Source: Mycobacteroides franklinii (GTDB lineage: Bacteria > Actinomycetota > Actinomycetes > Mycobacteriales > Mycobacteriaceae). From it: 64,000 nt of DNA. Position 1 is the stretch's first letter, and every line of letters starts with the position of its first letter. The stretch covers positions 99,519 to 163,518 of the forward strand of contig NZ_MAFQ01000012.1 in NCBI RefSeq assembly GCF_002013895.1. Direction: 5' to 3'. Below, piece after piece: positions 24,252-31,617 of this stretch. Under the pieces are notes generated by a model, which was not told the origin of the DNA, did not search any database, and saw only the letters and a program-made list of their open reading frames with translations. The position numbers and the translations under genes were made by a program.

Positions 24252-25606
24252 CGCACTTTCCGTAAATTGTCGATCGCGGTGGACAGCAGCCAATCGGTGG
24301 CACTGTTCGACTCGGATGACCGAGTCACCAAGAGCACTCCCCGCACACGCAGCAACGTGACAACTGCGAAGCGACGGGTGCCGTCGCCACACCAGTTCGC
24401 CGTGTCGAGCCGTAGGCCGATCGCATCGTCGGTGCGGTATTTGCCGGCAGGCAACTCATCGACTTGGACGACTGGATGAGACCCGCAGGGCTGCCCGCTC
24501 ACGATCTGATACTGCTGACACCGTTTGGCCCAAGAGCGGACGGAGGTAAGCACATCAGATCCCGGGTGTTCGCGAAAGTACTGTGCTTGGGTATCACCTT
24601 GGAGATCAGCATTTTTCGGGTCGGTGCCGTAGCGCAGCACGTGGATACTTCCGATCACGGAGAACAGTGACTGATCGATCGGTAGTCCGTATCCGCCCGG
24701 GAACGGGAACGGCTCGCATTTAGTGGGCTCGGTTGCCATCGGCGGGGCGGTCGTATCCGCATCTGCGCCGGAGGTCCACTGATCGACGAACCATCGGCCG
24801 TTCCCAGAGGTCTGAGCAAGACTGGGCGCCAACGCCATAAACGTCGGCCCACCGGCGGTGAGGGCATCCGGGCTCGGGGCAGGCAGTGCGGGGTAGTTCT
24901 GCAGGCGTTGCAGAGTCAGTTTCATCAAAGGTTCGCCTAGATCGCTTAACTTGTCATTTTGGGCGACCAGGGTCAGTCCTCCAATCACCGCGACACCGAC
25001 GGTGCGGGAGGAGTCCGGTTCAGCTCCGCCACGCAGACAGTGACCGTTGGTGGAGACGATCTTGATCCGAGTAGCGGTCACAGTGCCCACCACCAAGTTT
25101 GGCAGCAGCACAGGATGCAGGGCTGCCTGGCAGAGACCGGTGCCGCGGTAGTGCATCGTGATGTTGTCGCAATCAGCGACCCAACGCCGCGTCCGCTCTT
25201 GCAAGTCAGCTCCGGCATTACCGCGAATCAGGGCCATGCTGACTTCCGGATACCAAGATTTATCAACCACTTTGGGTCCGTGCGCCCTGGAGGAAACCAC
25301 AGCCGCTCGCGCCGCGACCTGATCCGGCCGCTCCGAACATGAGGGGCGCGAAGCCCCGCCGAGGATTTCAGAGATCCCGGGATCAGCAGCGTCCTGCTGC
25401 GCTCCCCAACCCTCTGGCACGTCGGCAGCATTCGGAAGAAACTGGGACAGCTCAGCAGCAGACAAGTCGGCCAACTCTCGAGGCGCCGGCCCCGGGACCG
25501 GACGGCGGGAATCACGGTGCACCCACAACGCCGCACCGGCAGCCATGACAGCGACACACACAACAGCCACCACCACAGCCCAATATTTATGCAGCAAACT
25601 CCTCAT
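24248..25606 (-). CDS. Membrane-anchored protein with two lipoprotein-type sensor-like modules
   Basis: A 452-residue protein with an N-terminal membrane anchor (residues 8-30, VVVAVVCVAVMAAGAALWV). Two weakly similar extracytoplasmic modules follow. The first has LSQFLPNAADVPEGWG, RRWVADC and VGVAVIGGLTLV. The second has RSWAKRCQQYQ and VTLLRVRGVLLVTR. The same elements (FLP..D.P.GW, WA.RC, LLRVRGLLVV) occur twice in the lipoprotein at 28529-30382. They resemble extracytoplasmic domains of mycobacterial lipoproteins or PknH-type sensors, but I cannot assign a family firmly. First gene of the three-gene operon reaching 22978. Confidence 0.75.
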   Translation of the reverse strand: MRSLLHKYWAVVVAVVCVAVMAAGAALWVHRDSRRPVPGPAPRELADLSAAELSQFLPNAADVPEGWGAQQDAADPGISEILGGASRPSCSERPDQVAARAAVVSSRAHGPKVVDKSWYPEVSMALIRGNAGADLQERTRRWVADCDNITMHYRGTGLCQAALHPVLLPNLVVGTVTATRIKIVSTNGHCLRGGAEPDSSRTVGVAVIGGLTLVAQNDKLSDLGEPLMKLTLQRLQNYPALPAPSPDALTAGGPTFMALAPSLAQTSGNGRWFVDQWTSGADADTTAPPMATEPTKCEPFPFPGGYGLPIDQSLFSVIGSIHVLRYGTDPKNADLQGDTQAQYFREHPGSDVLTSVRSWAKRCQQYQIVSGQPCGSHPVVQVDELPAGKYRTDDAIGLRLDTANWCGDGTRRFAVVTLLRVRGVLLVTRSSESNSATDWLLSTAIDNLRKVR

Positions 25607-25681
25607 CGGAACACAGTATGCCCGGCCACAACAGTTCTAGCGTCCGGCGCACCGGCGCCCAGCGCCGCAGCAGGGCGACCG

Positions 25682-26101
25682 CTATGCCGGACCTGACACA
25701 CGAGGACGTCCTCCATTGGGGAACAACAAACCCGCACGATAACTGCTGCCGGTCTTGCGTTGCAGAGACCGTAGCGTTGCGATGGCTTCTTGGTCGGGAA
25801 TGCCTGTGACGATTGGAAAGTCGAGGCCCGAACCGATAAGCGAACTTGCAAAACAGATTTCGGTGAGTAACAACACACGAGCCCAATCGAGGTCCGAAAG
25901 CGGCAATATTTCCTCGATGGCTGCTCTCAGTCGGCTTGTAAGACAATCAAATTCAGGCCAATCGTGAACGCCGAGCACTTCAATCGGGAATGGCACATAG
26001 CTGGCCGAGCCACCCCACTCAAGTAGCCCACCACGGATCAACTCACGCTCTTGAGGGCTGAGGTCGATTGCAACCAGTTGGCCCCGTTCATCCACTGCCA
26101 T
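25682..26101 (-). CDS. Conserved hypothetical soluble protein
   Basis: A 139-residue protein starting at an ATG preceded by AGGA (a longer frame reaches 26146). It contains LSPQERELIRGGLLEWGG, SDLDWARVLLLTEICFAS, LIGSGLDF and ATLRSLQRKTG, a pattern I associate with a conserved actinobacterial family of unknown role. There is no signal peptide or membrane segment. It sits alone between a membrane-protein gene and the secreted-protein operon. I considered an immunity-type role because of the accessory surroundings, but nothing in the sequence proves it. Confidence 0.65.
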   Translation of the reverse strand: MAVDERGQLVAIDLSPQERELIRGGLLEWGGSASYVPFPIEVLGVHDWPEFDCLTSRLRAAIEEILPLSDLDWARVLLLTEICFASSLIGSGLDFPIVTGIPDQEAIATLRSLQRKTGSSYRAGLLFPNGGRPRVSGPA

Positions 26102-26201
26102 CTGTCCTACTCTCCTCCACCGGCGACCATTGAGGACAATTCCCATAGAGCGGTTAGCACTCCACCGCGGGAACCGAACGAAAACCTCAAGATGAAAGCA
26201 C

Positions 26202-26825
26202 TCAGAGATCCGGCGATGTCGCTAAAGCCGCTGACACAGTCGTAGCTTTCAACGGTGGTCGAAACATTCTCCACGTGGGGGAAGCCGCACGTTCGCGCTC
26301 GATAAGCAGACCCGAATCCGTCAGCACTTCTTTGACTAAGCCGGTCAGATACTTACCACCGGTGAACAGCGCAGCGCCCGCCAGAACTGCCACCAGCATC
26401 TGGCCGACCCCGAGCGACAGTGACCACCGACTCTCACCAGTCAGGTCCTGCCACCAGCGGGTATAGCCACCGCGGAACGTGCACCACATACCCAGCGCCC
26501 CGGCGACGACCGCCCCCGACGCGGCCACCGCCAACACCGGCTTCGCCCAACGCACCTTCGCCCCATCAAATAGCGCAGTGATGACCGGCCGGGCGCCCCA
26601 CATCGCAAGCTTGACTCCCCCACCAAGCGCGGTCAAGGCGAGCAGCAACGGTCCGGCCCATACGATCAGTTCAGCGGCGCCGTCGCCAGAGCGGTACAGG
26701 TTATGCAGCGCGGCCACCGCACCAACGACCAGAACGCTTCCAACAGCGAAAGCAGCAAGACGGTGACCACGACCACTTTCGGGGTCGGATTGGTGAACAC
26801 GATCACGAGTGGGCAACTCTTGCAC
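26202..26825 (-). CDS. Integral membrane protein of unknown function
   Basis: A 207-residue protein with four clear hydrophobic helices, at about residues 23-42, 53-72, 92-113 and 137-157. A basic cytosolic C-terminal tail follows, beginning near LIERERA. An Arg-rich loop with a Gly-Gly motif (FRGGYTRWW) lies between helices 3 and 4. It matches no family I recognise. The neighbouring genes encode exported or membrane proteins, so an envelope role is likely. Confidence 0.65.
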   Translation of the reverse strand: MQELPTRDRVHQSDPESGRGHRLAAFAVGSVLVVGAVAALHNLYRSGDGAAELIVWAGPLLLALTALGGGVKLAMWGARPVITALFDGAKVRWAKPVLAVAASGAVVAGALGMWCTFRGGYTRWWQDLTGESRWSLSLGVGQMLVAVLAGAALFTGGKYLTGLVKEVLTDSGLLIERERAASPTWRMFRPPLKATTVSAALATSPDL

Positions 26826-27169
26826 ATCGCTGCGACTGAACGAGTCAGATCACGACAGTCCGTCACCGCTGTCAGACGTTCAGTCGATCTTCCATTCCCC
26901 CACACATCGCCTCCGTCAACTCCCGCAAATTCTGCAGAGACGTGACATTACGCCCGTCCACCGACTACTGTCCATGCGGATAGCAAACATTCTCCTTGCC
27001 GCGAGGACGCCTGTGCGCAAGAATCGCTCAGCAGCGACGAACGTGTATCCCCAGATGAGAGCACACCACCTGGCAACAGCCGCACTTCGCAGCTCAACCG
27101 ACAGGAAGTCTGAATGAAACCGCTCATCGAACACCTAGCCGCGGCGGCGCCCAGCGCCAAACTTCCGCT
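26826..27169. other. Intergenic stretch without a supported gene
   Basis: 344 bp. Short frames exist on both strands, but none has a family match, a ribosome binding site or plausible composition. No strong hairpin was seen. Confidence 0.5.
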
Positions 27170-27415
27170 ATGACGGTCGCGTTTCTCGCAGCGACGCTGT
27201 TCGTCTTGTCGCTCGTCGGCTCGGTGCTGGTCATCCGTGGCACCTTCAAGAAGAACGACTGGGGCATCTGCTTGTCTTCACCCTCATGCCCGAGATGCGG
27301 TGTGACGATGTCCCTAATCCGTGCACCAAGGTCTTTCCGGCAAACGATGTGGGGTGGAGGCACCTGCAGCCAGTGCGATATTGAAGTGGACAAGTGGGGA
27401 CGAGAACGCTCCTAG
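27170..27415 (+). CDS. Small membrane-anchored zinc-ribbon protein
   Basis: An 81-residue protein. Residues 3-24 are a single membrane helix (VAFLAATLFVLSLVGSVLVI). A zinc-ribbon-like domain follows, with CPRCG at about residue 40 and CSQC at about 67, separated by PRSFRQTMWGGGTC, a motif seen in many small bacterial zinc-ribbon proteins. It is the only rightward gene in the 22.9-31.3 kb accessory block. Function unknown. Confidence 0.68.
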   Translation: MTVAFLAATLFVLSLVGSVLVIRGTFKKNDWGICLSSPSCPRCGVTMSLIRAPRSFRQTMWGGGTCSQCDIEVDKWGRERS

Positions 27416-27496
27416 AGGAGCCCCCTATTCGGGCCGATTCGTTGGTGGCAGCTAGTGAATGCGGTCATTGTCAGCAGTGCCGCACCAATCATCAAG

Positions 27497-28459
27497 CTAG
27501 CCTTCATCTTCCATCTCATTCTGGGCGTCCCACTGGCCGTCCACGCGTTGTCGCACCGCTGCCGTGTAGACCTCGCCGAATGCACCATCGACAAGGATTT
27601 CCAGGATCTGGGTATCAGGATTGATGCGGGTGATGCATTGCGCGGTGCCGCGTTGCCAGAAATAGGTGTTATGGCTGACCGTACCGCCGGGCGCATCGTA
27701 GGCCTGGCGTAGGGTCGCTGACGCGAGCAAGCTCACAGCCTCCCCCGGCGCTGCGGAACCAACCGCGTGCAGCAACAACACGCTTCGGTACGGCACCCCG
27801 AAGAGGACCCCGAGCGGTGCACGGCCACCGAGCACCGTGTCAATCAGATGCGGCATGTTCAAGGCCTTGGACGCAATGAAGAACGAGTCGCCGGTCAACG
27901 CGAACACCTCGTGATCGAGGCGATCAATGGTCGTTGGCTCGGCATCGGTGTTGCGTTGCCCGACCTCGTACAGGAAATCCAGGTCGCGACCGGCGACATC
28001 GCTGTCGCTGACGGTGCGGACAGCGGTCGGTAGGTCGCGGCTCAACTCTGCGACAAGCCCGTCAAATGCCGGCCGGGCGTAGTTCATCGACAACATGCCA
28101 GAGGTATCCGGTTGTTGCAGGCGGGTGCGCACCTGCGCGAGGAACTCGACATAAGCCAGGTCGCCCACTCGCGGAGCCTCACGGGCCGCGAACTGCTGCC
28201 GGAAGTGAAACTCGACTGCCCCAGCCCATTCAGATTCGGGCAGCTTGGCGCATTGAAGCTGAAGGTTATGCAGCCAGTACTGGTGCCCGGCATCATCGAC
28301 CAGCCGATCGTCGCCGGATGCATCGTGAGCGGCCGATTGCACGCTCAGGCCGCGGCGGTCCAGGTCCTGTACCGCCAGGGCGCGGATAGCCCTACGCCGT
28401 CGCTCGTCTGCGACGGCGACAATTCCATCGGCGGCCGGTTCGTTACTGTCGCTGTTCAC
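27497..28459 (-). CDS. Hypothetical cytosolic protein
   Basis: A 320-residue acidic protein with no signal peptide or membrane helix. Notable stretches are RRRAIRALAVQDLDRRGL near the start, a Trp/His-rich HQYWLHNLQLQC, and a C-terminal half with VLFGVPYRSVLLLHAVG. I recognise no family. It is 69 bp downstream of the lipoprotein gene at 28529-30382 and read in the same direction, so the two may be co-transcribed and functionally linked. Composition is normal coding. Confidence 0.65.
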   Translation of the reverse strand: MNSDSNEPAADGIVAVADERRRRAIRALAVQDLDRRGLSVQSAAHDASGDDRLVDDAGHQYWLHNLQLQCAKLPESEWAGAVEFHFRQQFAAREAPRVGDLAYVEFLAQVRTRLQQPDTSGMLSMNYARPAFDGLVAELSRDLPTAVRTVSDSDVAGRDLDFLYEVGQRNTDAEPTTIDRLDHEVFALTGDSFFIASKALNMPHLIDTVLGGRAPLGVLFGVPYRSVLLLHAVGSAAPGEAVSLLASATLRQAYDAPGGTVSHNTYFWQRGTAQCITRINPDTQILEILVDGAFGEVYTAAVRQRVDGQWDAQNEMEDEG

Positions 28460-28528
28460 TTGCCCTACCTCATACCGAGTCGCCGGGGCTGGTCCTGATG
28501 GAACATCTGCAATTCTGATTCGCGGGCG

Positions 28529-30382
28529 CTAATGCGGTTGCGGCCGAGTGTCATTGATGAGTGCCGACGTCGCCGCCAATGGCGTCAAGTCGGTACGGCT
28601 CAGATGGAAACCGATGTCTTTGCCGTATTCAACGCAGGTCAAGCCGCCGGTATCCATCCGGCATTCTGTGTCGTCCGTCAGCCTGATCGTGGAGCCGTAC
28701 GCCAGCACGTTCGACACCGCGTAGACGACCGGATCTGGTGCGACGATGCCGTTTTGCAGGCTTTCAAACCCGAACGTGGTGACCGAGTCTTGCCAATTGC
28801 CCAGCAAGTCAACGGGTTTTGGTGTCCGTGGATATGTTCCGCGTGGGACATCGCAGACGAGTATGTATTTACGCCAGGTGCACATGATCGCGCCGGTAGG
28901 CGATCGGAAGTGCAGATAATCTGGCGAGCTGGCGGTCGGGGAATCCTCGGGCAGGTAACCGCCCACGTGAAAAGGCCCCGGGTCAACCAGTGCGCCTTGC
29001 GCAACGCGGGCCAGCTTCACCGTCGCATCGGCAGTGGGTTGGGGGAATTTCACGTCGCCGGGCGCTGGCGCAGTCGGTTCGGAAGGAATTGGCATCGAGT
29101 CGGGGCCGGTTGCTCGAGTCTCGAATTTGGCGTGCCGTAGGTTCTCGACGCTCTGGCGCATCAGCTGGGTGTCCTGCTGACTGAAAGCAGGTTCTGCGAT
29201 CACCAGCAGCCCGCGAACCCGCAACAGCGATACTGTCCGGCCGTTTGTACCGGTCCGATCGCCGGGAATGTGAAAGCTAGTGATGTTGATGCCGTCGAGC
29301 TGGGGGGCGGGCACGCTCGCGAAGTGACATTGGTTGGCCCACTTGATTGTTTCGTCGATTACCGAAGATCCAGAATGCTCAAGTCCCAGAGTCACGGTGT
29401 CGGTCGAGTATGTGTCCTTACCGGCCTTACGTGACATGGACACCGAAGCGATCTTGCGGAAATTCCGATGTGAATCGGAGCGGTTGCCGACTTCGTCCGC
29501 GAAGGGCAATCGGCTGCAGCCCGTGGCGCTCTCGCCGTCCTCGGTGCTGTACGGCACGATCGGCGAGCTCTGCAAGACAGTCCAGCCCGCAGGTGTGTCG
29601 ACAATTGAGGGCAGCAACTGCTCAAGGTCCTTGTCGGTGCGTGTGGTCAGGGCACTGGCATCGGCCTTGTCGGACAATGGTCTTGATGCTGGCCGGTCCG
29701 ATGAGAGCCGCCGGATAGTGGTCGCCAGAATCGCGTCGGCTTCACCGGCACGATCATGCCGGTATCCAACGACGACAACACCGCGCACCCGCGCCAGCGA
29801 AATCACGCTTTCCCGGGTGCCTTCGCCCTGATCGCGGTGATCCCGGTTGTCGGTGAGATGAATCCGTGTGACCTCAACACCTTCCAGATTTCGAGGCGGG
29901 AGCACGCTGACAGCAGTGGGACTTCCCATCGAAGGGTCGCCAGGTGTTGCACCGGAGTATGTCTCGCGGTACTGGTGGCAGCGTTCGGCCCAGGCCACCG
30001 AGTCGGCGATCAGATCCGTGCCGAGGCGGTCACGCATGATGCGCACTGCCGCCTCCCCGGCGTTGCCGGCGATCCCGTTCTGCACGACGCCGGCCGAGCT
30101 GGCCGCCACCAGGTCGCTGCGCTGGAAGGGGATATCGGCGCAGCCCGAAGGCTCGACAGTGGTGTTTGGGCCGATGTACGGGCCCGGGATCCAGTCAGAC
30201 GCGCCGGCAGTCAATGTGACGTCCCATGACGGGCCGGGATAGTCGGCCAGGACCGGAAGGAACCGGGCCAGCTCCACGTTCGAAGGGCGAACCGGGCCCG
30301 GGTCGATCGGACGCGGCTCGCTCGCCTGTCCGCACCCACCCATGACGACCACCAGCGCCACACAGGGCAACCCTCGCCTCAT
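28529..30382 (-). CDS. Large lipoprotein with two repeated sensor-like modules and a C-terminal FxSP-C module
   Basis: A 617-residue lipoprotein. The start is the ATG at 30382, preceded 7 nt upstream by AGGGAGGGG; signal peptide MRRGLPCVALVVVMGGC ends in a lipobox. Module 1 (about residues 35-220) has RFLPVLADYPG, AWAERCHQYRE and ARVRGVVVVGY. Module 2 (about 245-420) has QLLPSIVDTPAGW, KWANQCH and LLRVRGLLVIAE. The C-terminal module (about 490-610) has HFRSPTGAIMC, LVCDVP, GGLTCVEYG and GFHLSR, like the separate protein at 22978-23529. This looks like a fusion of components that the 22978-25606 operon encodes separately. Function unknown; surface-exposed. Confidence 0.78.
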   Translation of the reverse strand: MRRGLPCVALVVVMGGCGQASEPRPIDPGPVRPSNVELARFLPVLADYPGPSWDVTLTAGASDWIPGPYIGPNTTVEPSGCADIPFQRSDLVAASSAGVVQNGIAGNAGEAAVRIMRDRLGTDLIADSVAWAERCHQYRETYSGATPGDPSMGSPTAVSVLPPRNLEGVEVTRIHLTDNRDHRDQGEGTRESVISLARVRGVVVVGYRHDRAGEADAILATTIRRLSSDRPASRPLSDKADASALTTRTDKDLEQLLPSIVDTPAGWTVLQSSPIVPYSTEDGESATGCSRLPFADEVGNRSDSHRNFRKIASVSMSRKAGKDTYSTDTVTLGLEHSGSSVIDETIKWANQCHFASVPAPQLDGINITSFHIPGDRTGTNGRTVSLLRVRGLLVIAEPAFSQQDTQLMRQSVENLRHAKFETRATGPDSMPIPSEPTAPAPGDVKFPQPTADATVKLARVAQGALVDPGPFHVGGYLPEDSPTASSPDYLHFRSPTGAIMCTWRKYILVCDVPRGTYPRTPKPVDLLGNWQDSVTTFGFESLQNGIVAPDPVVYAVSNVLAYGSTIRLTDDTECRMDTGGLTCVEYGKDIGFHLSRTDLTPLAATSALINDTRPQPH

Positions 30383-30490
30383 CCAAAACCCCTCCCTACC
30401 CATGACCGCCAGTGTGCCAGGCGGTGGGCAGCGAACTACAAACAAAGCCCAAGTCCGAAGCACCGCCTTCCCTGGCGTGATCGGGGCAAC

Positions 30491-30706
30491 CTAGGGGTAC
30501 GACGAATTGGCGCCACAGCGCAAGCCATCTGGCGTGCTGAACCGCACTCCCGTATTCCCGCAACCGGATGGAGCAAAGTACGTCGACGCATCTACCGCGC
30601 GATACTGGGCGAGGTCCGGAAAGTCGGGGTCAGCGCCCGCAGGCGTCGCCGCCATCACAGGAGGTGCAACGGCTGCTGCTGGAAGCCGCCGCCATGGTTT
30701 GCTCAT
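30491..30706 (-). pseudogene. Truncated copy of the secreted FPDL/TPDG family
   Basis: A 71-residue frame with an Ala-rich signal peptide, then DPDFPDLAQYRAVDASTY and RFSTPDGLRCG. These match the openings of the secreted proteins at 4949-5443 and 30744-31286, but it stops where they continue for another 90-110 residues. A one-base shift would replace the stop by Leu-Gly-Cys, as at the equivalent place in the 4949 protein, hinting at a frameshift. After that the similarity fades. It is most likely a decaying paralog; a genuine short protein is possible. Confidence 0.55.
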
Positions 30707-30743
30707 CGGCCCAGACCAGCGAACACAGCGATCGGGCTACTGG

Positions 30744-31286
30744 CTAGAAAGTCCAGCTACCGCTCTCAGACAGCACGAATCCGTGCGTCTGCAAGGCTAG
30801 TTCACGGGATTTGGCATCGATTCTGCAGACCAACAGGTATCCAGGTGGTGAGCCGCACACATGGGTCCCCACCTCATAATTGGAGCCTAGCCACAGCGCA
30901 TGACCGGTGGGCAGCGGGCGATAGAATTGTTGCCGATCTGGTTTGGGCACCACATCTGACGTGCTGCTGATCTTCGAGCTACCGGTGTGGTTGAGCATCT
31001 CCCACCACACCGACACATAGTTTTCGCCATCCGCCACACCCGGAAGGCGGCCAGCGCAGCTGCTGTCGTTGGTGAACCGCGAGTAGCTCATCGCACACCA
31101 AACATCCGGTGCGGCACGAAACACAGTTTGATAGGACTCGGCAATGTGGAAGTCGGCTGCCACTACGCGGGGCAGAGCGTCGAGATCAGGGACTTCCGGC
31201 TCACTTGCAGCTACCGGAGCACCGAGAAATGCAACGGCAATCAGCGTGACTACGCCGAAGGGTGCTTTCATAAAGCCGGGCAACAT
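30744..31286 (-). CDS. Secreted protein of the FPDL/TPDG family
   Basis: A 180-residue exported protein. The signal peptide spans about residues 1-28 (GVVTLIAVAFLGAPVAAS). The mature part starts PEVPDLDALPRVVAADF, has a Trp-Cys (VWCAMSY), three more cysteines, and ends LQTHGFVLSESGSWTF, matching the ending of the protein at 4949-5443. It lies next to the truncated paralog, suggesting a local duplication. Function unknown; no catalytic motif visible. Confidence 0.78.
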   Translation of the reverse strand: MLPGFMKAPFGVVTLIAVAFLGAPVAASEPEVPDLDALPRVVAADFHIAESYQTVFRAAPDVWCAMSYSRFTNDSSCAGRLPGVADGENYVSVWWEMLNHTGSSKISSTSDVVPKPDRQQFYRPLPTGHALWLGSNYEVGTHVCGSPPGYLLVCRIDAKSRELALQTHGFVLSESGSWTF

Positions 31287-31565
31287 GCGCCGTGACGATA
31301 CCGCATACGCATATCTTGTGGCTGCACACTGAAGTTACAGCTATTTGCGCACCGGGTCCTAGAGCCCGGAGCTATCGCTGTGTAGATGCGGTGCGGCTTC
31401 GATCGGTGGTGCGACCATGCACCGAAAGCTGTCTTCTCAGCTACCGCTTTTACAGTCTGGCCCCATAGTCGGACACTCGCCGGCTTCGATCGAGTTTTGC
31501 ATTGCAAGTAGCTACGGGCGGCATCGCCCATCGAGCGCAAAACTTAGCCAGACCGAATCCCGACA
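31287..31565. other. Intergenic stretch without a supported gene
   Basis: About 280 bp between the secreted-protein gene and the nrdE terminator. Short frames on both strands lack support. It probably holds the promoter for the leftward gene at 31286. Confidence 0.45.
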
Positions 31566-31605
31566 AATAGGCGGGCCAGAGAGTGTTCTCCCTGGCCCGC
31601 CTATT
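31566..31605 (-). terminator. Terminator hairpin of the nrdHIE operon
   Basis: Perfect 14-bp arms AATAGGCGGGCCAG and CTGGCCCGCCTATT with a 12-nt loop, starting 12 nt past the nrdE stop. There is no long T-run, as is common in mycobacteria. Confidence 0.8.
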
Positions 31606-31617
31606 GTCTGAAATTTC

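Noticed and set aside
25682..26825. Toxin-antitoxin or toxin-immunity pair
   Set aside because: Neither protein carries a recognisable toxin, nuclease or antitoxin motif, and the genes are not coupled.
30491..30706. Treating the 71-codon frame as an intact small secreted protein
   Set aside because: It shares only the first third of its paralogs and stops at a point where a one-base shift would continue the match.
22826..31565. Prophage or integrative element in the secreted-protein block
   Set aside because: No integrase, transposase, phage structural gene, tRNA or attachment duplicate was seen; only the gene content looks accessory.
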